64,000 nucleotides of DNA from Limisoma sp963601185 (GTDB lineage: Bacteria; Bacteroidota; Bacteroidia; Bacteroidales; Muribaculaceae). Within the stretch, counting starts at the first letter, position 1, and each line of letters opens with the position of its first letter. Made by a program: the position numbers and the translations under genes. The DNA lies in assembly GCA_963601185.1 (NCBI GenBank), contig CAVCEE010000001.1, forward strand, positions 294,008 through 358,007, written 5' to 3'. Shown one piece after another: positions 40,972 through 50,400 of the stretch. The notes under the pieces are model-generated. The model was not told where the DNA came from. It ran no database searches and saw only the letters and a program-made list of their open reading frames with translations.

Positions 40972-41439
40972 TTAGGATTTCGATTTCTTGTTTTCGAGAT
41001 ACACGTAGACGCTTGCCACGATGAACGCCACTGCCGAGAATGCCAGACAGAGCCACAGCGACCAGTTGAGGGTGGAGAGAATCGACACCGTCTCGAGGTT
41101 TGCCCCGAGGATTTCGCCCTGCGGATAGGAAGCAATCATATAGACGAAATAGCCGAAAAACATCAGCGGCAGCGCGGTGAACGACACCGACAGGATGTGC
41201 GGCCCGCGGCTCTTCGCCAGCAGACAGGCAATCGTGCCGACGCAGCCGATAAACGGCATGAGGAACGGCACCATCTCCATGTATTTGCCGATGTTGAAGA
41301 ATGTGCGCACATAGTCCCAGCCGTAGTCGAATCCGAACAGCGGAATCGAAAACAGCGGCAGGGCGGCATAGAGCACTGCCACAATCAGGGTGACGGCACT
41401 TGCCGCAATGACCCACGGATTTTTTAGTTGCTGTTTCAT
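40972..41439 (-). CDS. Small four-helix membrane protein of unknown function
   Basis: A 155-residue protein with four predicted membrane helices (about 10-32, 55-76, 80-105 and 122-147), a polar loop around 33-50 and a Lys-rich C-terminus. I do not recognise the family. Its start overlaps the sufE stop (ATGA) and it ends 13 nt before the transporter gene, so the three genes form a transcription unit. Confidence 0.75.
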   Translation of the reverse strand: MKQQLKNPWVIAASAVTLIVAVLYAALPLFSIPLFGFDYGWDYVRTFFNIGKYMEMVPFLMPFIGCVGTIACLLAKSRGPHILSVSFTALPLMFFGYFVYMIASYPQGEILGANLETVSILSTLNWSLWLCLAFSAVAFIVASVYVYLENKKSKS

Positions 41440-41873
41440 TGCTTTTCCTGTTCTTTGGTTTTGTAGGCCAAGGCATACATCTTGATCTGTTTCACCATGG
41501 CGAGCAAGCCGTTGCTGCGAGTGGGTGACAGGTGCTCCGTCAGCCCGATGCTGTCGATAAAATAGAGGTTTGCGTCAAGGATGTCGCTTGGAGTCTGGTC
41601 GGAGAGCACGCGCACGAGCATCGAGATGATGCCCTTCACGATGATTGCGTCGCTGTCGGCCTCAAAATGGATGCGTCCGTCGGCGTATTCGGCGTTGAGC
41701 CACACGCGGCTCTGGCAGCCCTCGATGATGTTGTCGGGTGTCTTGTGGCGCTCGTCGATAGGTGGCAGCGCGTTGCCCATCTCGATGATGTAGGAATATT
41801 TGTCCATCCAGTCGCCGAAGCCACTGAATTCGTCAATAATTTCGTCTTGGATTTCGTTGATCTGATTATTCAT
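41436..41873 (-). CDS. sufE: SufE-family sulfur acceptor
   Basis: A 145-residue protein with the SufE core. The sulfur-accepting Cys is at residue 53 in IIEGCQSRVWL. FEADSDAIIVKGIISMLVRV and HLSPTRSNGLLAMV are further family marks. SufE takes persulfide sulfur from the cysteine desulfurase SufS and passes it to the SufB scaffold during iron-sulfur cluster assembly. The other suf genes are not in the window. An ATG six codons upstream is possible, but the given start fits family length better. Confidence 0.93.
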   Translation of the reverse strand: MNNQINEIQDEIIDEFSGFGDWMDKYSYIIEMGNALPPIDERHKTPDNIIEGCQSRVWLNAEYADGRIHFEADSDAIIVKGIISMLVRVLSDQTPSDILDANLYFIDSIGLTEHLSPTRSNGLLAMVKQIKMYALAYKTKEQEKQ

Positions 41874-41929
41874 AATCGCAAAAATAAGCATTTTTCGTTA
41901 TTCTTATGCCACACGGCAACCAAAAAGAC

Positions 41930-43207
41930 CTATAAGTCCGCCACTTTGGCATAATATGCACGCACGTCGCTCCAGCGGTAGTAGGGGAAAGAGTCGGTTG
42001 CCACGGGGATGTGCACCTCGTGCTCGTTGAGTAGCACCTTGACGAGGATGTCGGCAGTGGAGCCGCCTTTCTTGTTGTAGAACACTATCTGCAGGTTCGC
42101 GCCCATCGGCGACACCTTGAAATCAGTCCAGTACTGATAGAGCGTTGCCGGGTCGCGGCGAGATACGTCGAACGTCTCGATGCCCATCAGTGCCGCCAGC
42201 GGAGTGATGTTGGAGTCGTGGGCGAAGCGGAGCGTAGCCGCCTGTGAGGGGTCGGCGATTGCAGCGTCGGCACTCTCGATTATGTTGCGCAGCAGAGGCT
42301 TGAAACTGTCGCGCACGGCACCGTTGGAATCAGCGTGGTTGGCGCAGGTGGAGTAGAACTGGTAGTTGAAGCACTGCCACAGGTCGAAGAGTTCTTCGGG
42401 CGTGAACAGGTCGTAGAGGCGGATAGGGGTCTCCATATTCTGGAGGTCGGATGCCACCCAGTAGAACTGCCACATCAGTTCCTTTGGCTCGACATACTGG
42501 TCTACGTATGCCTTGTCGGAGAACAGTGCGCCGACGAAGCGGTCGGCGTGGGCCTGCTCGCTGCGGAACTTATTGTAGGCGGCGCGCCAAGGGCCGTTCT
42601 TACCGCAGAAAGCGTTAGCCGCATCGCTGCGGCCGGTGAGGTAGGGCATGTATTTCTGTGACGACTCGTAGGAGATTTTCAGTTGAGGGTTGAGTTCCTT
42701 GAGACGGTCGCCGAAAGCCGCCATACTCATAGCGCAACGCAGTATCACCGACGAGCGAGCCTCGATGCTGCGGTCGCCCTTAAACACCTCAGGGAAGGCT
42801 GTAAACATACGCTCTGCGATGCCGCGGTGCTGGCGCACGCCGAGGGGCGAAAGGTCCTCGTTGCGTCCTGCCGACTCCACGTAGATGTCGCGCAGACGTT
42901 GGAGCGCATCCTTGCCGAGAGCCGACAGTGCTCCTGCCTTGTCGGCTTTCTCAAGCACGGCAATCGGAGCGGTGTATTCGGAGTCGGAGATGAGATAGCG
43001 CGAGCCGTGACGGCCGAAGTGGCTGATGTAGAAAGGCGCGTAGCCTTTGGGCGCTTTGGTGTAGTGGGCGGTCGACGACGGCGCCGGATATGCGTAGTAC
43101 ACGCCGGCAGTCTTTTCTGGCGAAGCCAGCATCTCTTCCTTGGTGGTCTGTGCCGTTATGGGCAGCACTGCTGCAAAGAGCAGGCAGGCAAGAGTGAGTC
43201 GTTTCAT
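41930..43207 (-). CDS. Secreted histidine-type phosphatase (branch 2 acid phosphatase)
   Basis: A 425-residue protein with a signal peptide (MKRLTLACLLFAAVLPITAQ). The catalytic motif is RHGSR at 66-70 (ISHFGRHGSRYL), and the proton-donor motif is HD in LRFAHDSNITPLAAL. These define the histidine acid phosphatase branch, which includes phytases and inositol-polyphosphate phosphatases. It probably releases phosphate from phytate or other phosphate esters in the periplasm; the substrate is inference. It is transcribed alone, divergently from the U32 gene. Confidence 0.9.
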   Translation of the reverse strand: MKRLTLACLLFAAVLPITAQTTKEEMLASPEKTAGVYYAYPAPSSTAHYTKAPKGYAPFYISHFGRHGSRYLISDSEYTAPIAVLEKADKAGALSALGKDALQRLRDIYVESAGRNEDLSPLGVRQHRGIAERMFTAFPEVFKGDRSIEARSSVILRCAMSMAAFGDRLKELNPQLKISYESSQKYMPYLTGRSDAANAFCGKNGPWRAAYNKFRSEQAHADRFVGALFSDKAYVDQYVEPKELMWQFYWVASDLQNMETPIRLYDLFTPEELFDLWQCFNYQFYSTCANHADSNGAVRDSFKPLLRNIIESADAAIADPSQAATLRFAHDSNITPLAALMGIETFDVSRRDPATLYQYWTDFKVSPMGANLQIVFYNKKGGSTADILVKVLLNEHEVHIPVATDSFPYYRWSDVRAYYAKVADL

Positions 43208-43228
43208 ATCAATTCGGTTTTTAATTCC

Positions 43229-43260
43229 CAAAGTTACAAAAGTCTACGGATTACGCCCAA
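43229..43260 (-). promoter_or_regulatory. Promoter of the histidine phosphatase gene
   Basis: Leftward, TTG (43260-43258), a 21-nt spacer, and TAACTTTG (43236-43229), 21 nt before the start codon. Confidence 0.6.
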
Positions 43261-43310
43261 CATTTTGCCCTTGCGTTTTGAAGATAGTGGAATGTGAGAG
43301 CAAAAAACAC

Positions 43311-43318
43311 TATCTTTG
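43311..43318 (+). promoter_or_regulatory. TAnnTTTG promoter box for the U32 gene
   Basis: TATCTTTG, 17 nt before the start codon of the U32 gene; no clear -33 match. Confidence 0.6.
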
Positions 43319-43335
43319 CAGAAGAATCCAACGAT

Positions 43336-44604
43336 ATGAACAGAAAAGACTTTGAGATAATGGCGCCGGTGGGCTCCTACGAGTCGCTCTATGCGGCTAT
43401 ACAGGGCGGTGCCGATGCCGTGTATTTCGGCATTGAGGGACTGAATATGCGTGCCCGTTCAGCCAATAATTTCACTACCGACGACCTCCGCAAGATTGCC
43501 AGTATATGCGCCGACAACGGCTTGAAGAGTTACCTTACCGTCAACACTATTGTCTACGACGAGGACATAGCCTTGATGCACGAGATTGTAAATGCCGCCA
43601 AGGAGGCGCAGATTTCAGCCATCATTGCTTCGGACATGGCTACAATCCTCTATGCGCGCAGCATTGATGTGGAGGTGCACATCTCCACGCAGGTGAACGT
43701 GTCGAACAGTGAGGCGGCGCGCTTCTATGCGCAGTTTGCCGACGTGCTTGTGCTTGCTCGCGAACTCAACCTCACGCAGGTGGCTGGCATCTACGACACC
43801 ATCCAGAACGACGACATCCGCGGACCTCACGGCGAGCGTCTGCGCATCGAGATGTTCTGCCACGGAGCGTTGTGTATGGCAGTGTCGGGCAAGTGTTATC
43901 TCAGTCTGCACGAGATGAATTCATCCGCCAACCGCGGCGCATGCACGCAGATTTGCCGCCGCAGTTACGAGGTTACCGACCGCGAGACCGGCGACAGCCT
44001 TGCCGTCGAGAACAAATATATCATGTCGCCCAAGGATTTGAAGACCATTCACTTCATGAACAAGATGATTGATGCTGGAGTGAGGGTGTTCAAGATTGAG
44101 GGACGCGCACGCAGCGCAGAGTATGTGCGCACCGTGGTGTCGTGCTACAACGAGGCAATCAACGCCTGCTGCGACGGCACTTACTCCGAGGAGATGGTCA
44201 AGGCGTGGGACGAGCGGCTCAATAAGGTGTTTAACCGCGGATTTTGGAACGGCTACTACCTTGGGCAGCGACTTGGCGAATGGACATCGAAATACGGCTC
44301 GTCGGCTACGCGCGTGAAGGTGTATGCGGCAAAGGGCATACGCTATTTCTCCAACATCCATGTGGCTGAGTTCCAGATGGAAAACGACGAACTGCACGTT
44401 GGCGACGAAATAGTGATTTCCGGTCCTACGACCGGCGCGGTGATTATGACCGTGGAGGAGATTCGCGTGGACCTCAAGCCGGTGGAAAAAACAGTGCGCG
44501 GCGAGCGGTTCTCCATCAAGGTGGACGAGCGCGTGCGTCCGAGCGACAAACTCTACATCTGGCGCGATGTTGAGGAGGTGAAGCGCCGTCGCGAAATCCG
44601 CTAA
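43336..44604 (+). CDS. U32 peptidase-family protein, probably tRNA hydroxylation TrhP-like
   Basis: A 422-residue protein of the U32 family. The N-terminus FEIMAPVGSYESLYAAIQGG and ADAVYFGIEGLNMRA are typical. The cysteine-rich centre (CHGALCMAVSGKCYLS, then NRGACTQICRRSYEV) matches the iron-sulfur-binding pattern of TrhP/YegQ-type members. These install 5-hydroxyuridine in tRNA with prephenate as oxygen source. Older annotations call the family collagenase-like peptidase. The C-terminal beta-barrel (about 330-420) is present. The tRNA-modification role is inferred from the family. Confidence 0.87.
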   Translation: MNRKDFEIMAPVGSYESLYAAIQGGADAVYFGIEGLNMRARSANNFTTDDLRKIASICADNGLKSYLTVNTIVYDEDIALMHEIVNAAKEAQISAIIASDMATILYARSIDVEVHISTQVNVSNSEAARFYAQFADVLVLARELNLTQVAGIYDTIQNDDIRGPHGERLRIEMFCHGALCMAVSGKCYLSLHEMNSSANRGACTQICRRSYEVTDRETGDSLAVENKYIMSPKDLKTIHFMNKMIDAGVRVFKIEGRARSAEYVRTVVSCYNEAINACCDGTYSEEMVKAWDERLNKVFNRGFWNGYYLGQRLGEWTSKYGSSATRVKVYAAKGIRYFSNIHVAEFQMENDELHVGDEIVISGPTTGAVIMTVEEIRVDLKPVEKTVRGERFSIKVDERVRPSDKLYIWRDVEEVKRRREIR

Positions 44605-44625
44605 TCGAGACTGCCTCAAGAAGCC

Positions 44626-44718
44626 ATTGCCCTGACTTTTGGATAAAAATGGCGGTTTATTGCCTTGACTTTTGGATAAAAAAGGTGGTTTATTGCCTTG
44701 ACTTTTGGGTAAAATGCC
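44626..44718. repeat. Tandem repeats of 33 nt upstream of the second DUF4143 gene
   Basis: Two full units (44626-44658 and 44659-44691) and a partial third (44692-44718). Each starts ATTGCC(C/T)TGACTTTTGG followed by an A-rich stretch and GGTTT. The last unit supplies the -33 region of the ATPase promoter. There are no spacers between units, so this is not a CRISPR array. Confidence 0.9.
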
Positions 44719-44726
44719 TATCTTTG
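44698..44726 (+). promoter_or_regulatory. Promoter of the second DUF4143 gene
   Basis: TTG at 44698-44700 inside the last tandem repeat, an 18-nt spacer, and TATCTTTG at 44719-44726, 27 nt before the start codon. Confidence 0.6.
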
Positions 44727-44753
44727 TGTTGATTGTTAGTAATTTGCGACGAG

Positions 44754-46097
44754 ATGGAATATTGCAAGAGAAATATAGACCAAAAACTGCTCGAATGGAA
44801 GGCATCGCCACGGAAAAAACCGTTGCTGATTAGAGGTGCAAGACAAGTCGGAAAATCGACTGCCGTGAGGCAGTTGGGAAAAACCTTCAAATACTTCGTG
44901 GAGGTAAATCTGGAGCGTCAGCCCTCAGTTCGCCAATTGTTCACCAAAGACATTGACGTGTATCGCACATGCGAAGCAATCAGCGCAATGACCGGGGTGC
45001 CGGTAGTTGCTGGCGAAACGTTGCTTTTCATTGATGAGATACAAACGAGCCAAGAGGCAATTATGTCGTTGCGCTATTTCAAGGAGGACTATCCCGACCT
45101 GCATGTCATTGCGGCAGGATCGCTGCTGGAGTTCACCCTTGAAGAACTGCCGTCTTTCGGCGTGGGGAGAATCCGGTCTCTTTATATGTATCCGTTCTCG
45201 TTTGATGAGTTTCTTGAGGCACAAGGACTTGATCGCTTGGTGGATTACAAGCGGAAAGGCTCGTCTGACAGTCCTCTACCGGAAGCCATCCACAACAAAC
45301 TGACAGAGCAGTTGAAATCATTCTATCTCGTCGGAGGAATGCCGGCTGCTGTGACTGAGTGGATTGAGTCGAAAAGTTATCTGGAGTGCATCCGTGTGCA
45401 TAACGACATTCTTGACACCTATCAGGACGATTTCTCCAAGTACAAGGCAAGAGTGTCGCCGGCTTTGCTGAGAAAAGTGTTACGGTCAGTGGCATTGCAG
45501 GCCGGCAGCAAATTCGTGTTCCGCCAAGTTGCGGACGATCTTCACTCTTCAGTAATTAGGGAGGCACTGCATTTGCTTACATTGGCAGGACTCATCACTC
45601 CGGTAACGCATAGCGACGGCAACGGGCTGCCTTTGGGTGCGGAAGAAAACGGTCGTTACACGAAATATTTGTTTCTGGATTTGGGACTGATGCAGACGAT
45701 GCTTGGCACGCCGGCATCGGAGGTGCTTTTGGCGTCGGATATGGATTTTGTCAACAAAGGTGCCGCATCGGAGATGTTTGTCGGGCAGGAGTTGGTGAAA
45801 AACCACGACTGCTTCCAAAAGGCAGAGATGTACTATTGGCAGAATCTCTCGCGCGGTGCAAATGCGGAGATCGACTATCTGGAAGCCAAGGACGGTAAGG
45901 TGCTACCTGTGGAGGTGAAGGCTGGTACGCGCGGAAGTATGCAGAGCCTGTGGCTGTTTATGAGAAAGAAGGGTCTTGTCAATGCAGTCAGAACCTCGTT
46001 GGAGAATTTTGGGAAGTTTGATTATGAGGACAAGGAGGACGGCAACGCCGTTAGGCACGTCGATGTCATACCACTCTATGCTTTGAGTAACTTATAG
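44754..46097 (+). CDS. AAA ATPase with DUF4143 C-terminal domain, second copy
   Basis: A 447-residue protein starting MEYCKRNIDQKLLEWKASPR. The AAA_14 domain has Walker A RGARQVGKSTAV and Walker B TLLFIDEIQTS, with AAGSLLEFTLEE after. The DUF4143 region ends in NAEIDYLEAKDGKVLPVEVK, an intact D...ExK nuclease-type motif, unlike the first copy at 32 kb. It has diverged widely from that copy. An ATG seven codons upstream would lie closer to the promoter; the inner start fits the family. Function is unknown. The repeats at its promoter are its most distinctive feature. Confidence 0.9.
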   Translation: MEYCKRNIDQKLLEWKASPRKKPLLIRGARQVGKSTAVRQLGKTFKYFVEVNLERQPSVRQLFTKDIDVYRTCEAISAMTGVPVVAGETLLFIDEIQTSQEAIMSLRYFKEDYPDLHVIAAGSLLEFTLEELPSFGVGRIRSLYMYPFSFDEFLEAQGLDRLVDYKRKGSSDSPLPEAIHNKLTEQLKSFYLVGGMPAAVTEWIESKSYLECIRVHNDILDTYQDDFSKYKARVSPALLRKVLRSVALQAGSKFVFRQVADDLHSSVIREALHLLTLAGLITPVTHSDGNGLPLGAEENGRYTKYLFLDLGLMQTMLGTPASEVLLASDMDFVNKGAASEMFVGQELVKNHDCFQKAEMYYWQNLSRGANAEIDYLEAKDGKVLPVEVKAGTRGSMQSLWLFMRKKGLVNAVRTSLENFGKFDYEDKEDGNAVRHVDVIPLYALSNL

Positions 46098-46107
46098 CGA
46101 ACAAAAA

Positions 46108-46142
46108 ACGGGCGGGGTATGTGTTGCCTCGCCCGTCTTTTT
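46108..46142. terminator. Bidirectional intrinsic terminator
   Basis: Stem ACGGGCGGGG/CCTCGCCCGT (one G-T pair) with a 9-nt loop, an A-run before and a T-run after. It serves the convergent DUF4143 and WG-repeat genes. Confidence 0.82.
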
Positions 46143-46153
46143 GTGTATGCCAG

Positions 46154-47347
46154 TTAGTATGTCGAGTCGGCGTATACGTAGTCGTAGTCTTCGGCAACCA
46201 CAGAGTCAAGGGCTGCGTCGTAGTCTGAGGAGTACGGCGATGTCCCCATTTCGGGTGCTTCGCTGTAGAACACTTCAAAGCGTTCGGTTATGAAGTTGAC
46301 GAACTGGAAACTTTCCTTCGATACCTCTTCTCCCTTTTCGTTGATGAGAATCCACGTCTTTCCGTCGTAGGCAAAATAGTGGTCGAGCGAGGTGGAAATC
46401 TGCGCTATCGTTTCGTATTCCGGCGCGATGATTTTCTCTCCGTTGGCGTCAATTACAAACTCCTTTTCGCCGTCGTTTACCATATAGCGGTTTTTGGATG
46501 CGCGCAGGAGACCGTCGTAGCGTGCCCGCACGAGTACTTCGCCGTCGGTCGTGATGATGCCGTAGGCATTGTCGTGGCAGAACACCGTCTTGCCCTCGTC
46601 GATGGCGTAGCATCCGCTCTGCTCCATCTTGTTGTTGGTGAATTTCTCTTCACCGTCCTTGTCGACAAACACCACCTTGTCGCCTTTCTTCAAGGCGCAA
46701 GTGCCGTTGTGGTAGTGCGAAAGGATGTCGTAGCGGCTTGCGCTGAACGATTTAAGTACGTCGCCTTTTTTGTCGATGAGCACGATTTTCTCACCCTTCA
46801 GACCGAATGCGCGACCCTCGGAGAAATCAGATACGCCTTCATATTTAGCAGGAATCACCTCGTCGCCCTTCTTGTCGAGAAATCCCCACTTGCCGTCCTT
46901 GCAGAACGGAGCGAGACCCTCATTGAAGTTGCGCGTCGATGACACGTTTTTCGGGAGTTTCTTCACCTCCTCAAAATCCTTGTCGATGATGATGATGCCC
47001 TTGCCCTCTTTAACGGCGAAAGTGACGCCCTCCGGGCCGAACAGTCCGAGTTGGGTGAACTTCCCTTTGCTAATAGGGTCTTTGGGGTTGTCGATGTCGT
47101 AGCATTCGTAATAGCCTTTGGAGTTTTTAACCACAAACAGTCCGTCGCACACCATCGACGGCATCTCGTCGAAATCGTTTTTGCACAGGATTTCGCCGCT
47201 CTTCGTGTCGAGGATGCTCCACTTCTCTTCGCCGTCGAGCACCACAGGCACATAGCGCACCTTATTGTCACTGCTGTCGCAACTCCACAAAGCGCAAGCC
47301 GCCACTATGGCAAACAGCGCTGTCTTCAGAAAACTGTTGATTTTCAT
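46154..47347 (-). CDS. WG-repeat lipoprotein
   Basis: A 397-residue lipoprotein (MKINSFLKTALFAIVAACAL then WSC, lipidated Cys23). The body is a series of WG-type repeats: short units with W/Y-G followed by D/N-x-x-G-x-E/K, for example KWGFLDKKGDEVIPAKYEGV and TWILINEKGEEVSKESF. These probably form a beta-propeller or solenoid. WG-repeat proteins are common in Bacteroidota and have no settled function. The C-terminal 25 residues are acidic and Tyr-rich. It is transcribed alone. Confidence 0.85.
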   Translation of the reverse strand: MKINSFLKTALFAIVAACALWSCDSSDNKVRYVPVVLDGEEKWSILDTKSGEILCKNDFDEMPSMVCDGLFVVKNSKGYYECYDIDNPKDPISKGKFTQLGLFGPEGVTFAVKEGKGIIIIDKDFEEVKKLPKNVSSTRNFNEGLAPFCKDGKWGFLDKKGDEVIPAKYEGVSDFSEGRAFGLKGEKIVLIDKKGDVLKSFSASRYDILSHYHNGTCALKKGDKVVFVDKDGEEKFTNNKMEQSGCYAIDEGKTVFCHDNAYGIITTDGEVLVRARYDGLLRASKNRYMVNDGEKEFVIDANGEKIIAPEYETIAQISTSLDHYFAYDGKTWILINEKGEEVSKESFQFVNFITERFEVFYSEAPEMGTSPYSSDYDAALDSVVAEDYDYVYADSTY

Positions 47348-47366
47348 AGTTGGTAATATTTTTTCT

Positions 47367-47374
47367 CAAAAGTA
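47367..47374 (-). promoter_or_regulatory. TAnnTTTG promoter box for the WG-repeat gene
   Basis: Reads TACTTTTG leftward, 19 nt before the start codon. Confidence 0.5.
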
Positions 47375-47434
47375 ATATGTTGACGGAATAAAAGCAAATT
47401 TTTGTTAAGAAATGTGGCTGACGGTAAATACAAA

Positions 47435-47464
47435 AGGAGTCGCTCCCCAGCGGGAACGACTCCT
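47435..47464 (-). terminator. Intrinsic terminator of the 1126-residue secreted-protein gene
   Basis: AGGAGTCG-C-TCCC pairs with GGGA-A-CGACTCCT around a short loop; T-rich sequence follows on the minus strand. Confidence 0.78.
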
Positions 47465-47491
47465 CGAAACTATGGTTTTAGGCTGTAGTGC

Positions 47492-50400
47492 CTACTTTTT
47501 CACGATGCGTGTTGCGGTAACGCCGTCGGCTGTAGCCACGCGAACCACATAGACACCTGCTGCCAGGCCGTCGACGCTGATTTGCGAAGCGTTTTCAGCC
47601 ACCTTGACGAGGCTGCCGGCAGCATTGTAGATGCTGACCTTCGCATTGTCTGCTCCAGAGATGTAGAGTGTGGAAGCGACAGGGTTAGGATAAACGCTTA
47701 CCTTGGCGTCGCTCTTCACTGCCTCGACACCGCCGAAGTTTGAGAAATGCTCAAAATAGAAGTCGTCGAAGAATGCAGCCAAACCGTTGGTAGTGGTGTG
47801 GCGTACGGCAACGTAGATCTCCTGACCGGCGTATGCGCTGAGGTCAACAGTGTAGTGTTGCCACTCTTTGTCGTAGTAAGGCATCTCTGTGGTAGCCATC
47901 ACGGTAGAGAAACTTGAAGTATTGGTGTTGTCGGTAGTCGACACGAGTACTTCAACGCTGCTCTTGCTGTTAGGATAGATGGCATAGATTGATTCCCAGT
48001 TGCGTGCGTAGAAATGGAACACCGAAGAAGATGTTGCCGAGAGTTTCTGGCTGATAATCCAGTCGTCGGCAGCCTTGCCCTCCTCAGTAGGAGCGATTGC
48101 CACGAGAGTCTGTGTGCCGCTTACCGGTTCAAGCACGTTGTTCCAGTCGGCATCGTTCTGCACGGTGTAGGCAAATGCCGAGCCGCGTTGCGGATAACTC
48201 ATGCCAGTCATTGCCTTAGTCGCGAGTCCGTCAACGTCGATGGTGGTGAAGCCGGCAGGAGCGAAAGCGCCTGGGGTGTCGTCCTCGAAGTTGTAGTAGT
48301 GGGAGTCGGCTGCAAGAGCACGTCCGCTAACCGGGAGTGAGATTGAGTAGCCGCCTTCAAACTCTACGGTCATCTCGTCGCTCACCTGAGCGGAAGTGTC
48401 GTAGGCACTGAATGTGATTGAGAACGGTACGCCCTTCTTAGGCTCGATGGTTGTGCCGGCAGCGAGGTCGGTAGAGAAGTTGGTCTTGCCGAACTTTACA
48501 GCCTTGATTGCCAATGCCGATGCGCCCTCGTTGAGCACGGAGAACTTCTGCGTAGAGTTGGTCGACTTGCCGTAGTTGACTGTTCCGGCGTTCCATTCGG
48601 TAGCGTTGAACGAAGCCTTAACGTCGGCAGAAGTCTTGATGGAAATCAGGTCGAGAGCCACGCCCTTGGCACCCACGTAGTCGTGACCAATATAACGCCA
48701 GCGGAATGTAACGGTCTTTCCGGCATAGGCAGCGAGGTTTACGCTCTCAAGATACCAGTAGCGGGTTTCGCTATTGTCGGAAAGGATGGCAAGTTGCTTC
48801 CATTCGCCGTCGGCGAGGATTTCGAGGAAGCAAGCGTCGATGCCGTTGTCGACAGTCGACGGGTTTGTGCGCAAGCCGCTGTCGTCCTTCACGAGGTTGA
48901 CAGGCATTGCGTTGCCCCAGTAGAATGTCATCTCAAGGTTTGATCCGGCAGGAATCTGGAAATCCGGAGTAACGAGCGACGATTCTTTCTCTGTCGCGTT
49001 GCAACTTACCGATGCGCTGTATTTGCCGTCGAAAGCGTTGATGCTGTTGGCGGTGGTCCACTTCGTGTAACTTGAGTACTCAACGTTCCAGCCGGTGGTC
49101 GGGTTGTTGCCGCTTTCGAAACTTTCAGTCCACGGATAGGTCGACACTGTCTGGTCGGCGATAGTGGTGAATGTGCGCGATGCAGCCTCGCCGTCGCCTT
49201 GTGCGTTGTAAGGCACAACCTTCCAAGTGTAGGTTGTTGCGTAGTCTACGGAAGCGATGGTGTAGGAAGTGGCGTTGCCGAGGTCTTTGCCGTTGATCAC
49301 GTTGGTGGCGTTGTCGTCAGAGCCAACATAGAGTTTGTAGCCGTCGGCGAAGAGAGCCGGCTTCCAAGAGAGCGCGATGTTCTTGTTGTAGACATCGGTA
49401 GCGTTGTCGTCAGGCGAAAGGAGAGTAACGGCCTGAGGCTTGCCGTCTGCGCCGTAGAGCGGCGGCAGAACCACTGCGTCGAGGAACATTACCGATGTTT
49501 CCGGGATATTGTCAGAGTCGCTGATGTCGACAGCGCCGTAGATCCAACGCACATAGCAGTTGTCGGATGCCGGAGAGCCGAGGTCGACAGACACCTTCTC
49601 GATTGTGTTGTAGGTCTCCGATTCCCATTTCTGCGTCCAAGTGGCGCCGCCGTCGGTCGAGAACTCAAACGTAACGTCGTTGCCCGGGGCAGCGTTCTCC
49701 TCGTCGGAGTCAAACTCGTTGTAGGCTGCGAACGAGATGCTGTGAGAGCCTGTAGAGAGGTCGAGACGCGGCGATGTGAGGATGCTTGCGCCATCGAGCG
49801 TCACGCTGGCATAGGCCGACTTGTCGCCCTCGATGGCGTAGGTTGTGGCTTTCCACTTGTCGCCTGTCCAGCCGGCAGGAGGACAGCCGTTTTCAAATCC
49901 CTCAAAACCGTAGCCGTCGGGCAGCGAAACCTTGGTGGCAAGCACCTTCAACTGCACGTCGCCGCCGTTGGTGTGGAGGGTGATGTAGCCGCTTGCCGGA
50001 GTGGTCAGCGCAGCGCTGTATGCCACTTGGAAGTCGAGCGACTCGTTGGCATCAAGGCTGACAGTGGCAGGGTCGATTGTCGACGAGAATCCGTCAGGAT
50101 AGTCGATGCTTGAGATTGTCAGACCGTTCTTGCCCTCGTTTTTGAGTGTGAGCACGTCGGAATAGACCTTTGAACCAAGGTAAACCTCGCCGAAATTGTA
50201 CTGCTTCTTCGAAAGTGTTGGTTTCGGGCCTGTAGCCGGTGTGAACTGCTTTACAACAACGTTGTCGAGGTCGAGTACGTTGGCGGTTTCCTTGAGCATC
50301 TTGTAGACGAAAGCCACCTTGATGGTCTTGCCCTGCCATTGGCTAAGGTCGATCATCGTCTTGTAGGTGGTCCATCCTGTCCAAGGGTAAGGGATGTTGC

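Noticed and set aside
44626..44718. CRISPR array
   Set aside because: The units are contiguous without spacers, only two to three copies exist, and there are no cas genes.
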